Positions 32,980 to 45,365 of a stretch of 64,000 nt of DNA are shown here, piece by piece. A program made the position numbers and the translations under genes. Origin of the DNA: Medicago truncatula (taxonomy: Eukaryota > Streptophyta > Magnoliopsida > Fabales > Fabaceae); the NCBI RefSeq assembly GCF_003473485.1, contig NC_053042.1, positions 29,437,262 through 29,501,261 on the forward strand, in the 5' to 3' direction. Each line of letters opens with the position of its first letter. Within the stretch, counting starts at the first letter, position 1. The notes beneath the pieces are model-generated. The model worked only from the letters and a program-made list of their open reading frames with translations. It had not been told where the DNA came from and did no database searches.

Positions 32980-35741
32980 CATTTTTTGATTTTTTTTTCA
33001 TATCAAAATTTTTTTAATAGAAAAACGAAACGAAAAATAACCATCAAAAGTGAGGGTCCGTGGGTGGTTGACCTAGAGCTTGTAGACTAAAAGCATTTTA
33101 TTATAACTAGACTCCAACTTGTATGATGCACGAGTTTCTATAGAGTGTCATATATAATATCAAATTGACTATACCATCCTTAAATGCATTATATATAGGC
33201 AAATTCTATGGTACATCCAATAAATTTGGGTGTATTGGTACACCAAATCGTAAAATTAATAATAAATGAGTTGTTTTTTTGAAGAAAAATAATTATTTTC
33301 TATCATTGACAACTAAGATAATTAAATTTTATTTACCAAAAGTTTCGACGAAATAAAATTTAAAGACGAGTAAATTGTAATTCATTGCGCATAAAAAACT
33401 TTTAAATCTTCTTTCATGTACAATAGGAGTACATTTTAATTCATTGCGTCTCTTTTCATTTTCTATTATATTATTCTCATCACTTTGATTTGATTTGTAG
33501 AGAAACAGTTAGTATTCGATCTTTTGTGCATTGTATAGCCTTTTCCCTCCATATTGTGTTTTGTCATGCTTCAAAAGTCTTCATCCCCTTATATCCTTAT
33601 TACCGGAATCTCTTTTATCTCCTTTCCATCCCTCGTATTTTTATCCATCGTGATCCATTTATGGACGAAATTCAACGCAACAAGTAATAAAGTAGTAAGT
33701 TTATCGTCGCCACATGGATTTTTTTTTTTTAAGAAGTTAAATTAGCCCATCTAAATTGTCACTAGGGAGAAGCGAACTCGAGACCTCGAGGAGAAGCAAA
33801 CTCCTAGATCCCAAGCCAATACCACTAGGTCAATTCAAGTGGGTTTCGTCTCCATATGGACTGTCGTTCAACTTAGCAATTAACAAAACTTATTTAAAGA
33901 GTGAAATTCAAAGATGAAAAAATAAGCAACGCAAAATTTTTGCACGTAGAAAAGCGCAGAGGCGTATGGCATGTGCGCAAGATGCGCATGAGGCAGTCCC
34001 CATGTGCGAATTCTTGTGTTTTCATTCCGTTTTCGTTTGTTCTTTCATCTAGAAATTTGAAATGAATTTTCTTCACTTTGTATTGTCTTCAAAAACCTTC
34101 TAAGAACCATTGGTCTTCAATCTTCATATCTTGCTCCTTAATGTGATGTCTTGATTTGTCGATTTACATGATTTCTCACTACAAAACACCTATGTAGTTG
34201 CATGATTTAGGATAAAAGTAAATTACAAGGACTCAAGAGAAAACAAGACAATATGTTCCTCAAACCATTGACAACTCCTCTAACTTTCATCCTATTTGGT
34301 CGGTTGTTGTTGAGGGTTACCATGAGTAGAGAAAACAAATATGTACTCATTCTCTCTTCTCCTTTGAAACATTTGACTTATAAACTTCTTTTTATCGAGT
34401 AAAAAAATTTAAAAAGGAAAATAATAATGCAGTTTCATTTTTTTAGAGGTAATACATTGAATTTATATACATGTAAAATGTTTTTTAAACTATCAATCAA
34501 TCATCATATCCATTTCTAAAAGCACACATATACATGATTGTATGTGTAAAGTTTTTAAACTGATGGTGCGTGTAAAAATTAAACTCCTTTTAATTTTTTT
34601 TCTTTGGGGAGAACTTCTTTTAAAATTATCTGTGACATGAAAATATGGTGAATCTATAATTAGATATCAATGTAAAACTATTTTATGTATAGATGTTAAA
34701 TTTTATTATATTATCTAAATTTTATTTTATTTTTGATAAAAAGAAATTTAGAGTAAGGAGATAGTGCCCTAGTTTAAGATAGATAATATCTTTAGATTAA
34801 AAGAACACTTAAAAAAGTATTTAAATTTACCTCATTTTAAGGACATTAACAAGACTCGAATTTGGCACCTCTCAAATTCAAAATTTATACTTTTTTTTAA
34901 CTACTAGATCAAATTATTGAGGTTATTATATTTAATTAATTTTGTTATTCTATATTATATATTAACAATTTATTTTTTGGGCTACCATATTATCGGACTT
35001 TGTCTTTCACTGTTAATGTTGGAAGTTTTTTTATTTTTATATCTCTTTTTGGGTTCTAATATGAATTTGTAATCTAGTCTATTCAGTTAGACCAAACACT
35101 AGTTGGTATTTTTAAAAGTTCTTTTTCTTTCTTTGTTTGGTTTGAGGGACTAATTTTGTAAGTTATTAATATGACAAAAACTTAAAACTTTTATTTTTTG
35201 GAAAGAGAAACGAAATTTGTATAATCATTTTAAGTTAGCTCTATCTCATTATTCTCTATCTCTCTATTATTGTTTTTGTCCTAAAACAGGAGGGGAAATT
35301 TTTTATTCTAAAGTTGTTATAAAATTACTGTACATATATCATTACTTTTTTTCTCGAAAGGATTATTTTAGAATATCATTCTTTGTATGATGTTCCATCA
35401 ATTGTACAACGCAACTCTCTCTAAAAAAGGGGTCAAGTACCAAATTCTTTGCTTCCGTGCGTGATTCAAGAATAACACATGTTTCTTATTTTTCTTGGCT
35501 CAAACTATATATCATTCTTTTTGTTGTTTGTTATAAAATTCAATGCAAACCAAGTATTATAATGCCAAATTCACAATGTATAAATACTTGAATAAAAAAG
35601 TACATGCATCAATGAATGACAATTTTTTGAACATATGAAAGAAAGAGAAACAGAGTCTATTTAATTTCATTTCCCCCATCATTTTGAATTTTTCGGGGAA
35701 TAAAGTTGACTATATAGTATAGTATGTAGTTATGTACATTT
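32980..35741. other. AT-rich stretch with one SINE-like fragment
   Basis: At about 33766-33850, read on the minus strand, TTGACCTAGTGGTATTGGCT, GATCTAGGAGTTTGCTTCTC and GGTCTCGAGTTCGCTTC form an A-box/B-box pair like the SINE at 36186-36400. No protein-coding gene is visible in the rest, which includes long A/T runs. Confidence 0.4.
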
Positions 35742-36885
35742 CTACGATTGTCGTCGTTGTGGGGTCTTAGGGGTTCGTGGGTTTTGTGAATCTAACTTTC
35801 TGAGCCGTGCACGCGCTCGGTTGATTCTGTCTTTCACGCTTACGCGTTGTCCATCCTTCCCTTCTTCCGCCGTGATAGGTTCGGGTTCCCATTCTTCATC
35901 TTCTTCCTCATCCACGTATTCGGTTTTGGCATCAACTACATTAACTTGTCCTGTAGTTGGTGTTGATGGTGGACTTGTTGGCCATTTCTTGCTTTTGGTT
36001 AGCGAACTATTTTGCTTCATGAAGGATGATTTCATTGTTGGAGCGTTTTCACCTTGCTCCTCACTTTTCTGCATTTAATTAATGTAGAACTATTTGATTA
36101 AACAAATGTAACTAAGTGCATATCAAATGAAACCCTAGAGGCTAATATAAAAAAGAAAATCAAACAAGGTAGTTCCAATTATTATTTTTTTAGAAAATTT
36201 GATATCCGATCCAAGTACAGACTAATCAGGGGATCAATCCCACCGTCCACTTGCGGAGCCCCATTTTAAGCCAGTAAGCTCAATATGAACTTGCTCACCG
36301 AAATAGGCACTAGAGGGAATCGAACTTGAGACCTTAAGAGGAGCAATCTCCAAGATCCCAAGCCAATCACTAGGCCAACGCCAAATAGGTTAGGTAGTCC
36401 TACTTGAAGGAAGAGTTTACCTGAGCAGTGGGCTTGGCAGAAAGTTTTGAAGATTGAGATGCCAATTGTTGAAGAGCTTGTACAAATGCAGTTTGTCCAA
36501 ATTGTGCCAAATATTGCCAATAAAATATGGTATAATCCCATCCTCTAGCTTTCCACTCTTGTATGGTCCTATCAATATCATTCTCATGCTTTGATACATA
36601 TGGCCTCAACACTGTCTCATAAATAAAACCAGATCCCTGCAATTACAACAAATAACACTTCTATAATCTAAATGTATATCAAAGTTAAACTATTATATTA
36701 AATATCATTAAAAATTAATCACTAAGTGCAAGGAAAAAAGGACTATGTTAAAATGGAAAGGGCTTACTTTAGTTTTAGGATACCACATGTAGATAAAGAG
36801 CACCAACTTCATTTCTCCATACATTGGCAGCCTTCATATAAGAAGTTAAATAATCAACACACGTATAGAATTAATAAAAAAAATC

Positions 36886-36941
<56 letters not shown>

Positions 36942-37566
36942 AAAAAGTTCCAAGACTTACCATGAAATAAATATATCCAAAAACTTTTCCAATACCGTGA
37001 AGAGAGCCACAATAGTCCTACAAATAGGTGAGAAGCAAATTACACCATAACATGATTCAAATGCAACAAAGCTTATATATACCATTTCATGCAATGTTAT
37101 GTCTATAAAAATAAAAATTCAACATATTTCGTAATTGGATATTTCAAGGAAGATTAATTTCCTAAAAAAAAATAAAAATGAAAGGATTCATTTTCTTTTT
37201 GAGTCATAGTTGCATAACAACTGGGTTAAAATTATGTCTAATCTTGTCATCATTATTCAACATCATCATCCATTTCAGAAGAATTTGATTGCAAAAAATA
37301 AATAAATGAGATTATATACCAATATTTGCACCAAAAGCGAAGTTCCTCAATATCAACCCTATTTTTCTCAACTGTTTTATAGCATTCAAATCCAGGGTAT
37401 GCATACCCTAGGAGAAGACTGCAATTCAAAATAAATTATAAGAATGTAACATAACATAATCACAATGACTCAAAACTTAATAGAAAAATATTCATCCATT
37501 GTTTTTCTCAGAATTAAATATTAAATGAACATACATGAGGCATCGATTAATGAAATCCCCCAACAT
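35742..37566 (-). CDS. HVA22-like protein (TB2/DP1/HVA22 family)
   Basis: HVA22/DP1/REEP-type proteins are ER membrane-shaping proteins; some plant members respond to stress or ABA. Minus-strand exons: 37535-37566, 37320-37418, 36961-37017, 36768-36831, 36421-36636 and 35742-36068. All have GT-AG sites and matching phases, giving 264 residues. The N-terminus MLGDFINRCL leads into LLLGYAYPGFECYKTVEKNR, the family signature. A second hydrophobic stretch is TIVALFTVLEKFLDIFIS, then VLFIYMWYPKTKGSGFIYET and RPYVSKHENDIDRTI. The last exon is acidic (DEEEDEEWEPEP) and ends in RINRARARLRKLDSQNP, as in the long HVA22i/j-type members. A CAG acceptor about 40 bp upstream of the ATG suggests a 5' UTR intron. 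No lesion is visible. Confidence 0.92.
36186..36400 (-). mobile_element. SINE-like repeat in the last HVA22-like intron
   Basis: The minus strand carries TTGGCCTAGTGATTGGCTTG (A-box-like), then AGGTCTCAAGTTCGATTCCC (B-box) and further on GACGGTGGGATTGATCCCCT. I recognise this as a tRNA-derived legume repeat. It lies wholly in the intron between 36069 and 36420, making up most of it. Confidence 0.65.
36885..36935. repeat. (TG)n(TA)n microsatellite in HVA22-like intron 3
   Basis: A TGTGTGTGTGTG run passes directly into about 17 TA units. It lies between exons 3 and 4 of the HVA22-like gene. Confidence 0.9.
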
Positions 37567-38846
37567 TTTCAACCGCTAATATACACAAATACAAATTGTG
37601 GAAACCTGAAAATCAAACCAAACAATTAAGAATAAAACATGTCAAAAAATAAACCAAAATAATGTCACAAAAATAACAATTTGTCGTGTTGCATGTTATT
37701 GTAAAAATAAATTGTCATTTACTAAAAAAAATAAACAAGAAGTTGAGAAAAAAGTTGCATGAATATCACATCACCTGTCGTTTTAGAATTAGATTCTGAG
37801 TCCCACAATTGAAAAAGAGGCACCCAAATATTATCAAACCTATAGTCTGGTAATTAGGGTGCCCCAAACAAAACTTGAAATGAAAATCAAAGACTCAAGT
37901 TATTATTTTTTTATTCTTTAGAAGGTAAAGAAGTTTATTCTTTTGAAAGAATGGCCTCTGATTCTCTCTTTCTCTTGAAACAAAATGAGAAAGAAGACTT
38001 TGATCAGAGGCAACAAAAAATATGCTCAACAATGTAACGATATTGGAATGAAAATTTTAATTTGTAATAATTTATAATAATAGGAAAATGAAAATTAGAA
38101 GAGAGAGAAAAATAATGAAGGGGTGTGTGTGATTCTCTTTAAATTTAGAATGTAACCGTTTGTGTTGGTTTGTGAATTTGAGACATTTGTGGGTAACTTT
38201 TCTTTGAAAACAGATGGATTCACGGTTTGGTCGTTGGACATGAAATGGTGTGAGGGTAATTTGGTCATTTTGAGATTATTTTTATGAACTTTATAGGACG
38301 TGGATAAGTGTTTGATTAATATTAATAGAAATACTTAATTTAACTTAATTTTGCTAACAAGAGAAAAGATTAGTGGAAGAGCACGTTGTGATAGTGGCAG
38401 ATTGACCGGGTAAAGCTTAATTATAGATATGATATAATGATTTTTTTTTTTTTGTAGTGGCGTTTGAACTCCGGACCTTGCATATATTATGCAATATCCT
38501 TATCAACTGAACAAAGTCCACGAGAACATATATGACATAATGATCTAATTATAATGGAGAGGTCAAAGCCCACGAGGACAGATATGATATAATGATCTAA
38601 TTAATATGGAGAGGTCAACAACCTCGTAATTGGGTTAGTAGAGTTTGTCATGCATTGTTATGTATATGCGACTATGATGGAATATTTTATATGTTATGAC
38701 GTGAATTCGAACATACAATAATTTTATTTTCTATATTTGACATATGTTTGAAACTATTTTGGTTAGGTATAATTGTATCGATAAACAATAGTTTTTGTCA
38801 TGTGATGCAATTTATAGATTTGGTATCTCATATAAAACAGGTAAAG
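37567..38846. other. 5' flank of HVA22-like gene and repeat fragment
   Basis: The near part contains the likely 5' UTR and promoter of the minus-strand HVA22-like gene. At about 38456-38526 the minus strand carries a tRNA-like unit: TCAGTTGATAAGGATATTGC, ATAATATATGCAAGGTCC and GGAGTTCAAACGCC. A direct repeat of TATGATATAATGATCTAATT-like sequence occurs near 38528 and 38582. No other gene. Confidence 0.4.
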
Positions 38847-38854
38847 GTTCTCAA

Positions 38855-38884
38855 GGGGGGGGGGGGGGGGGGGGGGGGGGGGGG
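38855..38884 (+). repeat. Poly(G) run of 30 at the LINE 5' end
   Basis: Thirty consecutive G residues sit eight bases inside the putative target duplication and right before the LINE leader. Such a run is very rare in AT-rich plant DNA and prone to length errors in sequencing. Confidence 0.95.
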
Positions 38885-38999
38885 CGAAGGGATCCAAGCA
38901 GGGTGCCACAAAGGGGAGGGAGCGGGGGCGATTGGACTGACGTGAGTCCGTGACGGAGGAAAGCTCGGCGACAGGGAGATCGAGGACGGCTTAGGCAGC

Positions 39000-41511
39000 G
39001 AGAGTTCGGTCGGCGCAAGGATGGGGATGACTGCTTCTTCCGACAGTCTAGGTTTAAGGATTCTTGGGAGGTTCTCGGCAATTACGATGGTGTGGGTTTC
39101 TATTCTGATAGGTTCCGGGTTAGGGATGGCTCAGATGGCTCGGCGCAGCGCTCAATCTACAGGAAGGGGTTCGCGAAGGTTGGACGGCGGGATGTTGTTT
39201 ACAGCAACTCTGTTGCAGACCGGCGTAAGGTTGTTCGGAGGGCTGCTATCTGTGTCCGAAGGATTGACAACAATCTAGTTCAACTCTCGCCACCGCAAGG
39301 ATCTTTCAAGGAGGGCTGCGCGTCTCTTCCTTTTGCAGATTCTGGATTTGTTCAGTCAAGTTCTCAACAACTCGGTACGAATTTAAAACGGTTTGTCACT
39401 TTTTATTTCACAAATTTTCCGCCTCTTTTATCATTCTTTTATTTACGGAAGGGGTTTGAGGTATGTGGTATGTTAGAGGATGTCGTTGTTCCTAGTAAAC
39501 GCAATGTTAATGGGGAAGTCTATGGGTTTGTGAGATTTTCGAATGTGCGTGATGTGAGTAAGTTGCTTAAGGCGGTGAATGCTGTGTGTTTTGGAAACTT
39601 ACGCGTTCAGGCGAGGGTTGCTAGATTTGATAGATCGGCCAATGTGGAGTCGGTGAGGGTGTGTGAGGGTAAGGCAGGGGAAGATAAAGGTAAGCGAGGT
39701 GATGGTGATGGAGAAATTTTGTTGAGATTGGGTGACAAGGGAGCTTGGCCGTGAGTGGGGGATGGTAAGGATCCGAAATCGGTGCTGGTGGTGGATGAGG
39801 GTGTTGTAGGGAGCGATGAGGTGACTGCAGGCAAGGTGAGGTTGAAGTTGGATAAGGCGAAGGGGCAGGTGGTTTCAAGGGAACGGAAGTAATGTGGTTA
39901 AGGTACACCAGTCTATTCCAGTAGAGCGACAACCTTCAATCCAAAGATTGCTTCGGAAATATAGGTCCACGAAGGGAGATGTGGAGTGGGCAAGGTCTGG
40001 ATTTACGGCTTCTGTGATCAATGGTGAGACTATCCCTGTGATTCAGAATAGAATTGCAGATGCGGGTTTTGGTGATTTAGATGTGCGTCCGCTGGGGGCT
40101 GACAGAGTTCTTATCCGTAGTATCTCTGGTAATGATGTTTTCTCTATTATTGAAAGTGCTCGTGATTTTTTTGCACTTTTATTTTCTAATATTTCGAGGT
40201 GGGAGAAGAAAGTTTTACCTTTTCAGAGAGGCGCTTGGTTGAGATTGTTTGGGATTCCGCTCCACGCTTGGAATGAGAATTTTTTTTTAAACTTTGCGTG
40301 TTTGACTGTGGAAGATTTTTAAGGACTGATAGTGACACGCTGGATAAACTCAGGTTTGATTATGCTCGTCTTTTGGTTGCGACATCCGTGTTGGAGGCTG
40401 TTAATTGTGTTGAGAATATTATTGTTGATGGTGTGAAGGTGGAGATTAAAATTATTGAGGAGTGGGGTTTTAATATGGTTGATGATGTGTGTCTGTTTGA
40501 ACCTGATGATGGTACACAATCTGCACAATCTGATCGTGCTGATTTTGGTATTGACCCTGAAGTTCATTGTGAAAATGTGAAAAAGCTGATTTTGTTGTGG
40601 AAAAAATTGTGAATGACATAGTTGAGGGGAGTAAGTATGTGGCACATTCAGTAGAGCTTGTAAGATTTTTTTCGCCAACAAAGACAGACGTGGAGGCTAG
40701 GTTGCCCGAGAAGTGTTGTGATTTGTCTTCTTCTCCGAAAGAAATGTCTAAGGGTTTGTGCGTTGATGATAGTGGATTTGGTGGTGATCAGTTTGTCTCT
40801 AGTACTTGCAATAACACGTCTTTGCTTAATCTTGAGAAAGAGGGTCAAGTTTCTTACGATGCTTCTAAGGGTAGGTCTCCAAATGTTTCTGTTGATGTGG
40901 TGTCTAAGAAGAAGAGTCGAATTGGCCGAGGATGTTCATGTCCGCCCCAAGGTAATCGTTCTTTAGAATCGGGACCTTGGAGTCTTGAGTGGTTGAGTGA
41001 CCAACATCATGGGGTTGCAGGAGTTATCTCTTCATCCAGAAAGAAAGTGAAGAAGGTGGTGAGGCCTAATTCTAATATGGTTGACAACTGTGGTTATAAA
41101 CGTAAGAAGGTGAATGGCGTCCTGCGTCATTCCGTGCATAGTCTGAAAAAAGTGGCCAGGTTACCTTGCAAGGATCGCTCTTCTGTTTTGAAAATTTTGA
41201 AGAAAAATGTTAGAAAACGTCAAGGTTCCGATAGGCTTAAGAAAGCGGTGGAGGTGGTATCTCATAGTGTTTCTGATGGAAATTCTTCTTCTGACTCCGT
41301 GAATAACGACTGGTCTCATTGGATGGTTTTAAAGGGGAACGAGAAGGTGGCGGTGGAGGATGTTTGGGGAATTGGTAAGGCCATTGGGGTTCAGTTCGAT
41401 GGGGAGTCTCATAATATGTTTGGGGTGTTAGCTAGAAGTGGCAGGGGAAGGGGTCAATCTAGTAGTGTGGTTTCTGTGGGAGGAGGGGGTGCTGTGGAGA
41501 GGGGTTGTTAG
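39000..41511 (+). pseudogene. LINE ORF1 (RNA-binding protein), broken
   Basis: ORF1 of plant L1-type elements encodes an RNA-binding chaperone. An RRM-like fold is seen at VTFYFTNFPPLLSFFYLRKG and YGFVRFSNVRDVSKLLKAVN (about 39390-39600). After a stop at 39752 the frame changes and a DUF4283-like segment follows: VLIRSISGNDVFSIIESARD and PFQRGAWLRLFGIPLHAWNE (about 40100-40280). A nine-T run at 40270-40278 shifts the frame by two before LRTDSDTLDKLRFDYARLLV. A further shift near 40610 leads to the lysine-rich C-terminal part (40597-41511). No intact ORF1 protein can be made. Confidence 0.75.
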
Positions 41512-41554
41512 TTGGTGGTGGCGGAGGGTGAGTGGTTGGGTGAGGGTGTTAGGT

Positions 41555-44500
41555 ATGAAGTTGATTTCTTGGAATGTGAGGGGGTTGGGAGGCTTAGAAA
41601 AACGTAAGGAAGTGCGTTCTCTAGTTTCCGATAAGACTCCGTGGATTTTGTGTTTACAGGAGACTAAGATGCAAGTGTGTGATGTTGGTTTTTGTGCTTC
41701 TTTGTGGGGTAGTTCGGCGGTTTCTTTTTCTTATCGTCCTTCTCAAGGGGCGTCCGGAGGGTTGCTTACGTTGTGGGATACTGCAGAGGTGGAAGTGTGG
41801 TCTTCTATCAGTTGTTCGCATTTTTTGATTATTTATGGCCGCTTTATTAAAACCAATGAGGAATTTTATCTTTTTAATATTTATGCCCCATGTGACGGTG
41901 CTGCTCGAAGAATTTTATGGGATTCTTTATCTGCCCGTTTACATCTTTTGAGGGGGAAGAAAGTTTGTGTTTGTGGGGATTTTAATGTTGTTCGTAGTCA
42001 AGAGGAGAAAAGGTCCGCTTCGGTTGGTTCTATCAACTCTGATTTTACCCATTTCAATGCTTTTATAGACTCTAATTTTCTTTGTGATCTTCCTTTGGGA
42101 GGAAGAATGTTTACTTGGTTCAAAGGGGATGGTAAATCGATGAGTAGGATTGACCGGTTCTTGTTATCCGAGGAGTGGTGTTTGTTGTGGCCTAGCTGCG
42201 TTCAAATAGCGCAGTTGCGAGGCTTATCGGATCATTGTCCGTTGGTTCTGTCTGTGGATGAGGATGATTGGGGACCAAGACCAACGAGAATGTTGCAATG
42301 TTGGAAGGATATCCCGGGGTATAATCAATTTGTGAGTAGCAAGTGGAAATCTTTTCAGGTAGATGGTTGGGGGGGTTATGTCTTAAAGGAAAAATTGAAA
42401 ATGATAAAATTGGCTCTGAAGGAGTGGCATGTATCTCACACTCAAAATTTACCAAGGAAAATCCTCGATCTTAAGGAGCGTTTGGCAACTTTAGATGGGA
42501 AAGGTGAAGTGGAGGTTTTGACTGAAGACGAATGTGCTGAGTTACTTGGTGTTTCTTCGGAACTACACTCTTTGTCCCGTCTTAATACTAGTATTTGTTG
42601 GCAACAGTCTCGTGTCCAGTGGTTGCGAGACGGGGACGCAAATTCTAAATTTTTCCATTCTGTTTTGTCTAGGAGGAGGCGCCATAACGCTTTGAGTTCT
42701 ATTTTGGTTGATGATGTGGTGGTGGAGGGAGTGGAACCTATTCGTAATGCCGTTTTCACTCATTTTGCTAATCATTTTCAGGAGGTGTCTGCTAACCGTC
42801 CCACGGTGTCTAATTTACCTTTCAGATCGTTATTAGTGGCTAGGGGTGTGAGTTTAATTAAGCCTTTCTCGGTTGATGAAGTTAAGGCAGCTGTGTGGGA
42901 TTGTGATAGCTTCAAAAGTTCGGGGCCCGATGGTATTAATTTTGGCTTTATAAAGGATTTCTGGATGGACATGAAAGAGGATATCATGCGATTTGTGTAT
43001 GAGTTTCATCGCAATGGTCAATTATCTAAAGGTATCAACACTACTTTTATTGCCTTAATTCCTAAAGTTGACAGCCCTCAGAAGCTTAATGACTTTCGTC
43101 CTATTTCCTTGGTGGGGAGTATGTACAAAATTTTGGCAAAATTGCTTGCTAATAGGCTTCGAGGGGTGATTGACTCTGTTGTTTCCGACTCTCAATCGGC
43201 TTTTGTTAAAAATAGGCAGATTTTGGATGGAATTTTGATAGCTAATGAGGTTGTAGATGAGGCTCGTAAAAAGAAAAAAGAACTTATGTTATTTAAAGTT
43301 GATTTTGAAAAGGCGTATGACTCGATTGATTGGGGTATTTGGATTCTGTTTTGTCTAAGATGTCTCTCCCAGTTCTCTGGCGAAAATGGATAAGAGAGTG
43401 TATTAGTACCGCTACAGCCTCTGTTCTTGTGAATGGCAGTCCCACTGAAGAGTTTCAGTTAAAGAGGGGGTTGAGGCAAGGGGACCCGTTGTCTCCTTTT
43501 TTGTTTTTATTGGCGGCGGAAGGTCTCAATGTTTTGATGTGGTCGCTGGTTGAGACTCGTTTGTTTACTGGTTATAGCATTGGGGATGTTAATCCGGTGG
43601 TTGTGTCTCACCTCCAATTTGCTGATGATACTTTGTTGTTGGGTACTAAAAGTTGGGCCAACGTTCGGGCTATGAGGGCGGCTCTTTTTATTTTTGAGGC
43701 TTTGTCTGGTTTGAAAGTTAATTTTAATAAGAGTTTGCTGGTTGGGGTTAACATTGCATCTTCTTGGTTAGTTGAGGCTGCGTCTGTGCTTAATTGTAAA
43801 GTGGAAAAGGTGCCTTTCTTATACTTGGGTATGCCGATTGGTGGTAATCCTCGTCGTTTGTGTTCCTGGGTCCCTGTTGTGAATCGTATAAAATCTAGAC
43901 TGTCAGGTTGGAATAGTCGTTTCCTCTCTTTTGGTGGCCGTTTGGTTCTTCTCAAATCTGTGTTGACCTCTCTTCCTGTCTATGCTCTTTCTTTCTTCAA
44001 AGCTCCGTCAGGTATAATCTCTACCCTTGAATCTTTATTTAATAATTTTTTTTTTGGGGTAGGAGTGAGGATCATAGGAAAATATCTTGGATAGGTTGGA
44101 GCTCTGTTTGTCTCCAGAAGGAGTTTGGAGGGTTAGGGGTTAGACAGTTGATGGAGTTTAATATTGCCTTACTAGGGAAATGGTGTTGGAGGATGTTAGT
44201 GGATAGGGGTGGTTTTTGGTATAGAGTTTTAGTCGCCCGTTATGGCGAGGTGTGTGGGAGGTTGGAGGTTGGGGGCCAGAGTTGTTCTTCTTGGTGGCGG
44301 GAGGTTGGGAAGATTAGGGATGGGGATGGTGGTGTTGGGGGGATTGGTTTAAGGATTGTGTTAGCAAGAAGGTGGGGAATGGAAATGATACTCTTTTTTG
44401 GTTTGATACTTGGTTGGGGTCGTTACCTTTGTGTGTTCGTTTCCGTAGGTTGTTTGAGCTTTTTGAAAATAAATATGTTACAGTGTCAGATATGTTTTCT

Positions 44501-45244
44501 CTTGGTGTTGAGGAGGGAGGTGAGGCGTGGCAGTGGAGGCGGAGATTGTGGGCGTGGGAGGAGGAGATGTTAGTGGAGTGTAGGGCTTTTCTGCTTGATG
44601 TTTCGTTGCTTGTTAATGTTTCAGATCAATGGTTGTGGCTCCCGGAACCCTCGCAGGGTTACTCTGTTCGGGGGGCTTATGCCGTGTTGACTTCTAAAGA
44701 TTTACTGATGGTGGACTCGGTTGCGGAGATGATTTGGCACAGACAGGTTCCTTTGAAGGTATCAGTCTTTGCTTGGCGGCTTCTTCGAGATCGGTTGCCT
44801 ACCAAATCGAATCTGATCTATAGAGGTGTAATTCCATCAGAAGCTGGTTTGTGTGTCTCTGGATGCGGTGCCTTGGAATCGGCGCAACATTTGTTTCTCT
44901 CTTGTTCGTACTTTGCTTTACTTTGGTCGTTGGTTCATGATTGGATTGGTTTTGTTGGAGTGGACACTAATGTTTTGTCTGATCACTTTGTTCAGTTTGT
45001 TCACTCAACAGGTGGAAGTAAGGCTTCTCAGTCTTTTCTCCAGCTTATTTGGCTTCTTTGTGCCTGGGTCTTATGAACTGAACATAACAATATGTGTTTC
45101 AATGATTCTATTACTCCTTTACCCAGGTTGCTTGATAAAGTAAAATATTTGTCTTTAAGTTGGTTGAAAGCTAGAAACGCTTCTTTTTTGTTTGGCACTT
45201 TTAGTTGGTGGTCAAACCCGTTACAATGTTTGGGTATTGGCTAA
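41555..45244 (+). pseudogene. LINE ORF2 (endonuclease, reverse transcriptase, zf-RVT), broken
   Basis: ORF2 cuts target DNA and copies the element's RNA. The frame opens at MKLISWNVRGLGG (41555). The APE-type endonuclease shows LCLQETKMQ, GDFNVVRSQEE and LSDHCPLVLSV. Reverse transcriptase motifs are FIALIPKVDSPQKLNDFRPI, QSAFVKNRQILDGILIANEV, FKVDFEKAYDSIDW, GLRQGDPLSPFLFLLAAEG and the catalytic LQFADDTLLLG (about 43610-43640). A frameshift falls just after YDSIDWG (about 43335), another after NNFF (about 44050, in a T run), and more near 44340-44390. The zf-RVT region (YSVRGAYAVL, VFAWRLLRDRLPTKSNLIY) is open to a stop at 45074-45076, where related elements usually continue; the remaining frame ends near 45244. 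The polymerase core residues are present, so inactivation is probably fairly recent. Confidence 0.85.
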
Positions 45245-45365
45245 CTTGGTTTTGTTGTTGTACAGAATTCTGAAGTAGTCTTTGTGGCACGTCTTGTGCT
45301 AATGAGACTCTTGTTGTTAATATAATTCCATTTTTAATTGTTAAAAAAACAAAAAAAAGGTAAAG

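Larger units (their letters stand above)
38847..45357 (+). mobile_element. L1-type LINE, almost full length, frameshifted
   Basis: This 6.5-kb non-LTR retrotransposon has ORF1, ORF2 and an A-rich tail (AAAAAAACAAAAAAAAGG near 45342-45360). An 8-bp direct repeat, AGGTAAAG, occurs at 38839-38846 and 45358-45365 and may be the target duplication. The 5' end holds a run of 30 G residues. The element is clearly GC-richer than its surroundings. Several frameshifts and stops show it can no longer make its own proteins. Confidence 0.85.

Noticed and set aside
38851..39081. Proline-rich minus-strand open frame over the G run
   Set aside because: It is the antisense of the poly-G tract and LINE leader.
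40319..40681. Minus-strand open frames within the LINE
   Set aside because: They are antisense to LINE ORF1 and lack domains.
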